Origin: Dactylosporangium sucinum
GTDB taxonomy: Bacteria; Actinomycetota; Actinomycetes; Mycobacteriales; Micromonosporaceae
Assembly (NCBI RefSeq): GCF_014647515.1
Contig: NZ_BMPI01000021.1
Coordinates: 1 to 43,886, forward strand
Direction: 5' to 3'
Length of the DNA stretch: 43,886 bases
In this document: positions 7,169 to 14,167 of the stretch, one piece after another
Position numbering within the stretch: the first letter of the stretch is position 1
How the letters are laid out: each line of letters starts with the position of its first letter
Made by a program: the position numbers and the translations under genes
The notes under the pieces: generated by a model
Told to the model about the DNA's origin: nothing
The model's input: only the letters and a program-made list of their open reading frames with translations
Databases searched by the model: none

Positions 7169-7189
7169 AGGCGCCGTCAATGGGCGCCT
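7169..7189 (-). terminator. Terminator-shaped hairpin oriented for the minus strand, in the helR leader
   Basis: Arms AGGCGCC (7169-7175) and GGCGCCT (7183-7189) around a 7-nt loop. Read on the minus strand the stem is followed by TTTTTCGTTTTC, a good U-rich tract; on the plus strand there is none. There is no minus-strand gene to terminate here. The hairpin lies in the 85-nt gap before helR, downstream of a -10-like TAGCGT (7140-7145), so it may instead be a structured 5' leader or a block to antisense transcription. Confidence 0.6.
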
Positions 7190-7222
7190 GAATGTCGATG
7201 ACGTTAGCCGACTGGAGACGGA

Positions 7223-9571
7223 TTGTCAAACTCATCCGACACAGCCGACATCGTCGAGGAGCAGGGGCATCTCACGACGCTCTACACGCACCTCGACGCG
7301 CTCCGGGAGGAGGCCTCCGGGCAGCTGCAGAAGGCGCTGCTGCAGACGGGTGGCACCCCAGCCGACCGGTCCCACCGCGACTCAGCGACCGCCCTGTACA
7401 GCGACCGCATCGCCCAGTACGGCGCGGTGGAGAACGGGCTGTGCTTCGGCCGGCTCGACTTCACCGACGGCGAGCGGCGCTACGTCGGCCGCATCGGCAT
7501 CTTCGACGAGGAGAACGACTACGAGCCGCTGCTGATCGACTGGCGGGCGCCCGCCAGCCGGCCCTTCTACCTCGCGACCGCCGCCGCACCCGACGGGGTG
7601 CGGCGGCGCCGCCACATCCGCACCGAGGGCCGCGCCGTCACCGGCCTCGACGACGAGGTCCTCGACCTCACCGAGGCGCACGGCACCGGCCGCGGCGCGC
7701 ATGACGGCGTCACCGGCGAGGCGGCGCTGCTGTCGGCGCTCAACGCCACCCGCACCGGCCGGATGAAGGACATCGTCGAGACCATCCAGGCCGAGCAGGA
7801 CCACGTCATCCGGGCCGACCTCGGCGGGGTGCTCGTCGTGCAGGGCGGCCCCGGCACCGGCAAGACCGCGGTCGCGCTGCACCGGGCGGCGTACCTGCTG
7901 TACACCCACCGCCAGATGCTCTCGTCCCGGGTCGTGCTCATCGTCGGGCCGAACACGACGTTCCTGAAGTACATCTCGCAGGTCCTGCCCTCGCTCGCCG
8001 AGACCGGCGTGCTGCTGGGCACGATGGGCGACCTGTTCCCCGGCGTCGTCGCCCATCGCGAGGAGCCGGCCGAGATCGCCGCGCTCAAGGGCCGGGCCGA
8101 CATGGTCGACGTGCTCGCCGCCGCCGTCCGCGACCGGCAGCGGGTGCCCGACGAGCCGCTCACCCTGCACCTGGACATGCTCGACGGCGCCGCCGTCCTG
8201 CTCGAGCCGGCGGTGATCGAGGACGCCCAGGAGCGGGCCCGCCGCTCCGGCAAGCTGCACAACCTGGCCCGCCCGACCTTCGACACCGAGATCATCCACG
8301 CGTTGTCGCTGGTCGTCGCCGACACCATCGGCATCGACCCGTATGCCGACGACCCGCTCGGCGGCGACGACGCGCCCGGCGACCCGCAGCTGCTCGACGA
8401 GGCCGACCTGGCCGAGATCCGCCGCGAGCTGCGCGGGGAGGCCGAGGTTCTCGGCGCGCTCGACTGGCTGTGGCCGATCCTCACCCCGCAGCAGCTCGTC
8501 GCCGGCCTGTTCGCCTCCGACCAGCGCCTCGCCGCGGCGGGCGCGTCGCCGCTGCTCAAGCGCAGCGCCAAGGAAACGAAGGACGGCTGGACGCCGGCCG
8601 ACGTGCCGCTGCTCGACGAGGCCGCCGAGCTGCTCGGCGAGGACGAGACGGTCCGGGAGATCCTCGCCGAGCGGCGTCGCAAGCAGCAGATCGCCTACGC
8701 CGAGGGGGCTCTGGAGATCGCGTTCGGGTCCCGGTCCATCGACGTCGAGGACGAGGACGACCCGGAGCTGCTGTCCGTCACCGACCTGCTGGAGGCCGAC
8801 CGGCTCGCCGAGCGGCACGACGAGGAGGAGAAGCTCACCCCGGCCGAGCGGGCCGCCGCCGACCGGAAGTGGGCGTTCGGGCACGTCATCGTCGACGAGG
8901 CGCAGGAGCTGTCGGCGATGGCCTGGCGGCTGCTCATGCGCCGCTGCCCGAGCCGGTCGATGACCGTCGTCGGTGACGTTGCCCAGACGGGTGACCTCGG
9001 CGGGGCCGCGGCGTGGGACGACGCGTTGAAGCCCTACGTCGGCGACCGCTGGCGGCTGCGCGAGCTCACCGTCAACTACCGCACCCCGACCGAGATCATG
9101 GCGGTCGCCGCGGGCGTGCTCGCCGGCATCGACCCGGCGCTGGAGCCACCCCGGTCGGTGCGCCAGTCCGGCATCGACCCGTGGGTGCGGGGCGTGCCAC
9201 CGGCCCGGCTGGCCGAGGCGCTCGCCGAGGCCGTCGAGGTCGAGGCCGAGGCGGCCGGTGACGGCCGGCTGGGCGTGATCCTGCCGACCGGGCTGTTCTC
9301 CGAGCTGGCGCCGGCGGTGCTCAAGGCGGCGCCCGACGCCGCCGTCGGCGACGAGCCCGAGCTGTCGTCGCGGGTCGTGGTGCTCACCGTCAAGCAGGCC
9401 AAGGGCCTCGAGTTCGACGGGGTGATCGTCGTGGACCCGCAGCGGCTCGTCGACGAGTCGCCACGCGGCGCCAACGACCTCTACGTCGCGCTCACCCGGG
9501 CCACCCAGCGGCTCGGCATCCTGCACCCGGGCACGCTGCCCGACTCGCTGTATGCCGTGGTGGGCATATAG
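7223..9571 (+). CDS. helR: HelR/HelD-type RNA polymerase recycling ATPase (UvrD superfamily)
   Basis: 782 residues. The N-terminus is a coiled-coil arm (about residues 8-45, EEQGHLTTLYTHLDALREE). YVGRIGIFDEENDYEPLLIDWRAP is characteristic of the HelD/HelR family. Walker A GGPGTGKTA is at 208-216; DEAQELSAMAWRLL is motif II, VGDVAQTGD motif III, and VKQAKGLEFDGVIVVDP plus LYVALTRATQRL motifs V/VI. These proteins remove stalled RNA polymerase from DNA. Actinobacterial HelR also displaces rifamycins and contributes to resistance. A TTG start is required because a stop lies at 7205-7207; GGAG lies 6 nt upstream. I looked for the rifamycin-associated element (GGGGCTTGC...GCAAGCCCC) upstream and did not find it. 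Distinguishing HelR from HelD would need alignment. Confidence 0.88.
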   Translation: MSNSSDTADIVEEQGHLTTLYTHLDALREEASGQLQKALLQTGGTPADRSHRDSATALYSDRIAQYGAVENGLCFGRLDFTDGERRYVGRIGIFDEENDYEPLLIDWRAPASRPFYLATAAAPDGVRRRRHIRTEGRAVTGLDDEVLDLTEAHGTGRGAHDGVTGEAALLSALNATRTGRMKDIVETIQAEQDHVIRADLGGVLVVQGGPGTGKTAVALHRAAYLLYTHRQMLSSRVVLIVGPNTTFLKYISQVLPSLAETGVLLGTMGDLFPGVVAHREEPAEIAALKGRADMVDVLAAAVRDRQRVPDEPLTLHLDMLDGAAVLLEPAVIEDAQERARRSGKLHNLARPTFDTEIIHALSLVVADTIGIDPYADDPLGGDDAPGDPQLLDEADLAEIRRELRGEAEVLGALDWLWPILTPQQLVAGLFASDQRLAAAGASPLLKRSAKETKDGWTPADVPLLDEAAELLGEDETVREILAERRRKQQIAYAEGALEIAFGSRSIDVEDEDDPELLSVTDLLEADRLAERHDEEEKLTPAERAAADRKWAFGHVIVDEAQELSAMAWRLLMRRCPSRSMTVVGDVAQTGDLGGAAAWDDALKPYVGDRWRLRELTVNYRTPTEIMAVAAGVLAGIDPALEPPRSVRQSGIDPWVRGVPPARLAEALAEAVEVEAEAAGDGRLGVILPTGLFSELAPAVLKAAPDAAVGDEPELSSRVVVLTVKQAKGLEFDGVIVVDPQRLVDESPRGANDLYVALTRATQRLGILHPGTLPDSLYAVVGI

Positions 9572-9574
9572 CTT

Positions 9575-9588
9575 GGAGGTGTGCCTCC
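9575..9588 (+). promoter_or_regulatory. Hairpin sequestering the ArsR ribosome-binding site
   Basis: GGAGG (9575-9579), the Shine-Dalgarno of the next gene, is complementary to CCTCC (9584-9588) in its codons 2-3. The start codon is in the 4-nt loop. The stem would occlude initiation unless ribosomes arriving from helR open it, suggesting translational coupling. Confidence 0.5.
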
Positions 9589-9886
9589 GTTCGACGTGCT
9601 CGCCGAGCCCACCCGCCGCCGCATCCTCGACGCGCTGCTGGACGGGCCGCAGCCCGTCGGCGCGCTCACCGAGCGGCTCGGCCTGACCCAGCCCGGCACC
9701 TCGAAGCACCTGCGGGTGCTGCGGGAGGCCGGGCTGGTCGCCGTGCGGCAGGACGCGCAGCGCCGCTACTACGAACTGCGCCCGGAGCCGCTCGCGGAGA
9801 TCGACGCGTGGCTCGCCCCCTACCGCCGGCTGTGGCACCGCCACCTGGACCGGCTCGAGGCGACCCTCGACGACATGGGGAGTTGA
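9581..9886 (+). CDS. ArsR-family winged-helix regulator
   Basis: 101 residues starting MPPFDVLAEPTRRRILDALLDGPQPVGALTERLGLTQPGTSKHLRVLREAGLV, a textbook ArsR/SmtB-like DNA-binding domain, with a C-terminal helix RRLWHRHLDRLEATLDDM. No metal-binding CxC motif is present. This subgroup usually pairs with an SRPBCC (AHSA1) gene immediately downstream, but here the next gene is on the other strand, so the partner is absent. GTG 9581 is supported by TTGGAGG upstream; it follows the helR stop by 9 nt and is probably cotranscribed with it. Confidence 0.9.
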   Translation: MPPFDVLAEPTRRRILDALLDGPQPVGALTERLGLTQPGTSKHLRVLREAGLVAVRQDAQRRYYELRPEPLAEIDAWLAPYRRLWHRHLDRLEATLDDMGS

Positions 9887-9974
9887 TGGTGGGAGCGTGA
9901 TGGGTCGGACTCCAGCACGCTCACCGAACCGACGTGAGCCTAGCAACACCCCACCCGGCGACCTTGCCGCGGGG

Positions 9975-10886
9975 TCACTGCTCCAGGTACTGCCGGAATC
10001 GCGCGACCAGATAACCGGCCTCCTGCCGCATGACCAGGTTGGCCACGATGATCCCCGGCACCGCGGCGCGCCGGCCCGCCGCCGCCGGCGCGATGTACGG
10101 CCGCCCGGTGAGCAGGTCGTCGTCCCGCGGCACCCCGGGCGTGAACGCCCACCGCCCGCCGGCGCCGCGGATCATCGCCTCCCCGAGGTACCACGCGGCG
10201 GCCTGCACCACCGGGTTGCCGTCGTCGGCCGTCCGCACGCTGCCGACGGGCAGCAGCCCGAGCAGGACCCGCTCCAGGGTCTCGACGGACCGCGGCGAGC
10301 AGTCCCAGGTCCGGGCCCCGCCGCCCAGCCCGGCCACCCACTCCTGGAACGCCACCTCCTGCCGCCGCAGCCACCACACGAGGTCGTCGTCGGCGTTCTG
10401 CGGCGCGTCGTCCGCGCCACTGTCGTCGGCCGGGGTGGCCAGGCGGGTCGGCTCCCACCCCCGGTTGAAGGCCCGGAGCCGCTCGACCACGCCGGCGATC
10501 TCCCCGAGGGTCTCCTCGAAGACGGCCCCGTCCTGCCGCCGCACGGCCAGCTCGACCAGGTCCCCGGGCGCGACGGGTTCGAGCCGCAGCGCCGGGTCGA
10601 ACTCGACGACGGGCCGCATGTCGTACCCCCACCGCCCGCCCCCGACGCGCAGCAGCACCTCCCCGGCGTACCCGATCACGCCCTCGCGGAACTCCCGCTC
10701 ACGACCGCCGCCGAGCCGCCGCACGACGAGCGGCTCGAGGAGCACGAGCGACGCCGGCGTGAGGTCGAGGCCGAGCCCGGCCGGCAGGGCGGCCCGGAAC
10801 GCGGCCAGCCGCCTGGCCTGCCCGTCCAGCCACCGCCGCCCCTCACCGGACAGCTCGGCCGGCACCCCCCGCTCGATCCGGACCAT
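9975..10886 (-). CDS. Uncharacterised protein with two internal repeats
   Basis: 303 residues, no signal peptide or TM segment. Two halves look like copies of one domain. Around residues 70-90, GYAGEVLLRVGGGRWGYDMRP aligns with WYLGEAMIRGAGGRWAFTPG around 230-250; each is preceded by a helical segment (TPASLVLLEPLVVRRL and SPRSVETLERVLLGLLP). An acidic linker with ADDSGADDAPQNADDD joins them. The shared YxGExxxRxxGGRW core suggests a SUKH- or immunity-like alpha/beta fold, but I do not recognise the family. The start is supported by TAAGGT 6 nt upstream (10898-10893), a leaderless promoter lying within the 3' end of the next gene, which overlaps it by 44 nt. Confidence 0.7.
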   Translation of the reverse strand: MVRIERGVPAELSGEGRRWLDGQARRLAAFRAALPAGLGLDLTPASLVLLEPLVVRRLGGGREREFREGVIGYAGEVLLRVGGGRWGYDMRPVVEFDPALRLEPVAPGDLVELAVRRQDGAVFEETLGEIAGVVERLRAFNRGWEPTRLATPADDSGADDAPQNADDDLVWWLRRQEVAFQEWVAGLGGGARTWDCSPRSVETLERVLLGLLPVGSVRTADDGNPVVQAAAWYLGEAMIRGAGGRWAFTPGVPRDDDLLTGRPYIAPAAAGRRAAVPGIIVANLVMRQEAGYLVARFRQYLEQ

Positions 10887-11490
10887 GCATCGACCTTACG
10901 GCCTGTTGCACGACCGGTTGCGTGAGGCCGATCAGCACAGCCCAGAGCGGGAAGAGGAACCACAGGACCGTGCCCACGGCCCCGCCCGCCACCCAGGCCC
11001 AGTCGACGCCCGCCGCTGCCGTGACGATCGCGCCGGCGAGGAACGCCAGCATCGCCACCGGTACGCCGGCCAGCAGAATCCGGCCGAGGCGCCGCACCGG
11101 CGGAGGGTTCGCCGGACTGTCGCTGATCGCCCCGGCCCACAACATCGACGCGACGCTCCCGGCCGCGACCAGGCCGACCTGCACGTCGAACGGGAGTACG
11201 CCGGTGACCAGCAGCACCTGGAGCACCACCACGGCCACGCAGGCGAGCGTCCCGATCGCGGTCCACACCCGGACCCGGCGGGCCGGCGGCAGCAGCCGGC
11301 CCAGGCCGACGGCGACCGGCAGCAGCGCGGCGAACTGGAAGATCACCAGGTAGTCGTTGGCGGTGCCGAGCCACGTCTCGTGCGGCGTGTCCGTCCAGGG
11401 CTGCGCCACCGCGTAGAACGCCACCAGGAGCAGATCGGCGACCAGGCCGACCACACCGCTGGCGAGGGCCCACCATCGCATTGGGCTCAC
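10843..11490 (-). CDS. Six-TM membrane protein of unknown function
   Basis: 215 residues. Six hydrophobic helices are visible: residues about 6-28, 45-65, 75-98, 103-122, 135-160 and 166-190. A soluble basic tail ends in MHGPDRAGGAGRAVR. No family motif is recognised. The GTG at 11490 (GGAG 6 nt upstream) lies 3 nt after the multicopper-oxidase stop; ATG 11481 with GAGGTG upstream is an equally good start. Position at the end of the kinase/regulator/oxidase gene train suggests a role in the same envelope process. Confidence 0.7.
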   Translation of the reverse strand: MSPMRWWALASGVVGLVADLLLVAFYAVAQPWTDTPHETWLGTANDYLVIFQFAALLPVAVGLGRLLPPARRVRVWTAIGTLACVAVVVLQVLLVTGVLPFDVQVGLVAAGSVASMLWAGAISDSPANPPPVRRLGRILLAGVPVAMLAFLAGAIVTAAAGVDWAWVAGGAVGTVLWFLFPLWAVLIGLTQPVVQQAVRSMHGPDRAGGAGRAVR

Positions 11491-11493
11491 CTC

Positions 11494-12948
11494 TCACTCC
11501 GGGCTGTTGCCGGTCGCCGCACCGAGGACGAACGGCGTCGCGTATCCCGCGTACATCAGGTGCGCGACCAGCCCGTCGGCCGCGTGCTTCAGGTTGTGGC
11601 AGTGATCCGCCCAGATCCCCGGGTTGTCCGCCACGAACGCGATCTCGTAGGTTTCCCCGTCACCGACGTTGAGCGAGTCGAACCACCACGGGCTGCCGGT
11701 CGCGCGCACACCGCCGCGGCTGAGCACCACGGCGTGGTGGCCGTGCAGGTGCATCGGGTGCACCTCGCCGCTGGCGTTGACGATCGTCATCCGCACCACG
11801 TCGCCCTCGGCGACCGTGTACATCGGAACGTCCGGGTACAGGTGGCCGTTGATCGTCCAGAACATTCCAGGGCGGCCGGCGACGAAGCCCGGCCGACGGC
11901 CGATCTCGTACCGGAAGGTGCGGTCGGCCGCGCCCGGGTCGAACCCCAGCGCGGCCGGGGCGCCGTAGCCGAGCAGGTCCAGCGCCCTGGCCGGCTGCGC
12001 GACGCGGGGCGGTTCGCCGGCGCCCAGGATCACCGACAGCGCGCCGCCGACCTGGACGCGCACCGGCGACCCGCTGTCCGGCACGACGAACTCCAGGTCG
12101 ATCCGGCCGCCCGCCGTGACGAGCAGCGACGTGTCGGAGACGGGCGTGGGCCCGTGCACCTCGGTACCGTCGACGGCGACCACCCGGAACGGGGTGCCCG
12201 CCACCCAGGCCGAGACCGGGCCGTTGTCGCTGTTGATCAGGCGCACCCTGGCGACCGTCCCCGGCTCGGCGGCCACGCGCAGGTCGCGGCTGTCGCCGTT
12301 GATCGTGCGCACCCCGTCGTAGAGGTGGGTGAGCGCGACGACGTCGACCGCGGGCGGGTCCGGCGGGAGCACCACCAGGGCCCCGAACAGACCGCGGGCC
12401 ACCTGCTCGTGCGAGACCTGGTGGGAGTGGTACCAGAAGGTGCCCGGCGCCGGCGCGACGAACCGGTAGACGTGCTCGGCCCCGGGGCGCACGGCGTCCT
12501 GGGTCACCCCGGCCACGCCGTCCTCGGCGTTGGGCACGTCGACGCCGTGCCAGTGCAGCGTGATGCCGGCGCGGACGTTGTCGTTGACCAGCCGTACCTG
12601 CACCAGCTGCCCGGCCCGGGCGGTGATCGTCGGGCCGGGCGAGGCGCCGTTGAGCGTGTAGCCGTCCACCGTGCGGCCCGACGCGAGCCGGAACCGCTCC
12701 TGCCGCGCGGTCAGCGTCACCGTGACGTCCGCGGGCCGGCCGCGGTCCGCGACGAGCGTGGTCACGTCCCGTCCGCCGTGGCCGCCGTGGTGGCTCTCCG
12801 CGCCGCCGCCGTGGTCCGCGTACCCCATCGACATGATCGAGTACTGCCGCGGTAGCCGGCTGTCCTGCCACAGCCAGGCGAGCGGGCCGACGATGAGCAG
12901 CGTCGCGGCGACGGCGACGGCCAGGCGGATCCGGCGGGCACGCGGCAT
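11494..12948 (-). CDS. Membrane-anchored multicopper oxidase
   Basis: 484 residues. One N-terminal TM/signal anchor (residues 7-27) is followed by a His-rich stretch (ADHGGGAESHHGGHGG, 44-59) and three cupredoxin-like domains. Copper ligands are intact: HWHG (132-135), HSH (174-176), HPMHLHGH, and the type-1/3 cluster HCHNLKHAADGL near the C-terminus. The axial position after the last ligand is Leu, not Met, which in laccases goes with higher redox potential. Likely oxidises Cu(I) or phenolic substrates outside the cell with O2. It is 6 nt downstream of the four-TM gene and shares an operon with it. Confidence 0.93.
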   Translation of the reverse strand: MPRARRIRLAVAVAATLLIVGPLAWLWQDSRLPRQYSIMSMGYADHGGGAESHHGGHGGRDVTTLVADRGRPADVTVTLTARQERFRLASGRTVDGYTLNGASPGPTITARAGQLVQVRLVNDNVRAGITLHWHGVDVPNAEDGVAGVTQDAVRPGAEHVYRFVAPAPGTFWYHSHQVSHEQVARGLFGALVVLPPDPPAVDVVALTHLYDGVRTINGDSRDLRVAAEPGTVARVRLINSDNGPVSAWVAGTPFRVVAVDGTEVHGPTPVSDTSLLVTAGGRIDLEFVVPDSGSPVRVQVGGALSVILGAGEPPRVAQPARALDLLGYGAPAALGFDPGAADRTFRYEIGRRPGFVAGRPGMFWTINGHLYPDVPMYTVAEGDVVRMTIVNASGEVHPMHLHGHHAVVLSRGGVRATGSPWWFDSLNVGDGETYEIAFVADNPGIWADHCHNLKHAADGLVAHLMYAGYATPFVLGAATGNSPE

Positions 12949-12954
12949 CGCCGG

Positions 12955-13425
12955 TCAGACCCCGCTCGCGACCTGGTCGGCGGGCCGCCCGGCCGGCGTC
13001 ACGGCGGCCCGGCCGGCCCGGCGCGCGGTGTGGAGGGCGGCGGCGAACAACAGCAGCGCGTTGCCGCCGTGCAGCAGGCCCGCGATCGGCAGGCCGTGGC
13101 CGGCGTAGCCGAGCGTCACCTGGACGGCCACCAGCACCAGGACGAGCGCGGCGAACTTGACCCCGCCCGGCACCTTCGCGAAGAACGACGAGATGAGCAG
13201 GAGCAGGGCGAGGACCGGGACCAGCAGACTGCCGTTGATCCCGTGCACGATGATCCCGGCGACCTCGGTGAACGGCACCTGCTCGCTCTCCATCACCGAC
13301 TTGTCGAAGACGCCGCCGCCGTCGACCCAGGCGTCCAGGCCGGCCACCGCCCACGCGATCATCATCGCCTGGACGACGACCTCGGCCGCTATGGCGTACG
13401 CCAGGACCTTGTAGACCGTTCGCAT
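12955..13425 (-). CDS. Four-TM membrane protein (DUF6220-like) beside the multicopper oxidase
   Basis: 156 residues. Helices at about 5-28, 55-82, 88-108 and 112-135. Histidines in VHGINGS, GYAGHGLP and LLHGGNAL lie at helix ends on one face, which recalls b-type haem or copper-site proteins; this is only suggestive. An extracellular loop DAWVDGGGVFDKSVMESEQVP is present. It is first in the oxidase operon, and its start follows a region of TCCCG/CGGGA repeats. An electron-transfer or copper-handling partner of the oxidase is an inference from context. Confidence 0.72.
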   Translation of the reverse strand: MRTVYKVLAYAIAAEVVVQAMMIAWAVAGLDAWVDGGGVFDKSVMESEQVPFTEVAGIIVHGINGSLLVPVLALLLLISSFFAKVPGGVKFAALVLVLVAVQVTLGYAGHGLPIAGLLHGGNALLLFAAALHTARRAGRAAVTPAGRPADQVASGV

Positions 13426-13481
13426 GACCGTGCTTCCCCTCGCCTCGGCTGTGTGGTGCCGTCAGCGTCCGGGGAGGGGTG

Positions 13482-13519
13482 TCCCGGTGTCACGGGACGA
13501 TGTCCCGTCCCGGTCGGGA
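13482..13519 (-). promoter_or_regulatory. Array of TCCCG/CGGGA half-sites before the oxidase operon
   Basis: Five half-sites occur within 38 nt: TCCCG 13482, CGGGA 13493, TCCCG 13503, TCCCG 13508 and CGGGA 13515. They include the perfect dyad CGGGAC-GAT-GTCCCG (13493-13507). The array lies between the response-regulator stop (13523) and the four-TM start (13425). GGGAC-N-GTCCC dyads recall NarL/DevR-class sites, which fits the NarL-type regulator encoded next door. It could also act as a terminator for the kinase-regulator pair. Confidence 0.6.
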
Positions 13520-13522
13520 GGT

Positions 13523-14167
13523 TCAGCGCGGCTCAGACCCGCCCAGCCCGGCCTCGCGGGCGCGCAGGATGGCGCCGGACCGGTCGGCCACGTGCAGCTT
13601 CATGATCACGTTCGAGACGTGGTTGCGCACCGTCTTGCCGCTGATGCCGAGCCGCCGGGCGATGGCCGTGTTGTCCATGCCGCGAGCCAGCAGCCCGAGG
13701 ACCTCGTGCTCGCGCTCGGTCAGCTGGGGAAACGGCGACGCCACCGCCGCCCGGGCGAAGTGGCCGAGCAGCTTCGCGGCGACCCCGGCACCGAAGACGG
13801 CCTCGCCGCGGGCCACCGCCCGCACCGCCGCCACGATCTCCTGCGGGCCGGAGCCCTTGAGCGCGTACCCGTAGGCGCCCGCGCGCAGCGCGGCGAGCAC
13901 GTTCTCGTCGTCGTCGAACATCGTGAGGATCAGCGCCCGGGTGGGCAGCCCGGCCGTCCGCAGCCCGGCCGCGACCGTCAGCCCGTCGCCGCCGGGCATG
14001 TTCACGTCCAGCACCGCGACGTCCGGCGCGTGCTCGGTGGCGGCGCGCAGCGCATCCGCACCGGTCGCCGCGACCGCGACGACGCTCATGTCCTCCTCGG
14101 CGTCGAGCAGCGCCGTCAGCCCCGACACGAACATCGGGTGGTCGTCGGCGACCAGCAGCCGGATCAT
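13523..14167 (-). CDS. NarL/LuxR-family response regulator
   Basis: 214 residues. Receiver domain: acidic pair D8-D9, phosphoacceptor D54 in VAVLDVNMPG, and conserved K in YALKGSG near 104. C-terminal HTH: LTEREHEVLGLLARGMDNTAIARRLGISGKTVRNHVSNVIMKL. ATG 14167 begins exactly at MIRLLVADDHPM and overlaps the kinase stop (ATGA), so the pair is translationally coupled. Longer upstream starts would add an unrelated basic leader. Probably activates the copper-oxidase operon immediately downstream through the TCCCG array. Confidence 0.94.
   Translation of the reverse strand: MIRLLVADDHPMFVSGLTALLDAEEDMSVVAVAATGADALRAATEHAPDVAVLDVNMPGGDGLTVAAGLRTAGLPTRALILTMFDDDENVLAALRAGAYGYALKGSGPQEIVAAVRAVARGEAVFGAGVAAKLLGHFARAAVASPFPQLTEREHEVLGLLARGMDNTAIARRLGISGKTVRNHVSNVIMKLHVADRSGAILRAREAGLGGSEPR

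Noticed and set aside
7100..7222. Rifamycin-associated element upstream of helR
   Set aside because: The expected GGGGCTTGC / GCAAGCCCC dyad is absent.
7382..9949. 855-codon minus-strand frame opposite helR
   Set aside because: Low-complexity shadow; the plus strand has clear helicase motifs and GC3 bias.
10030..12855. 941-codon plus-strand frame
   Set aside because: Shadow of the two-repeat protein, membrane protein and multicopper oxidase.
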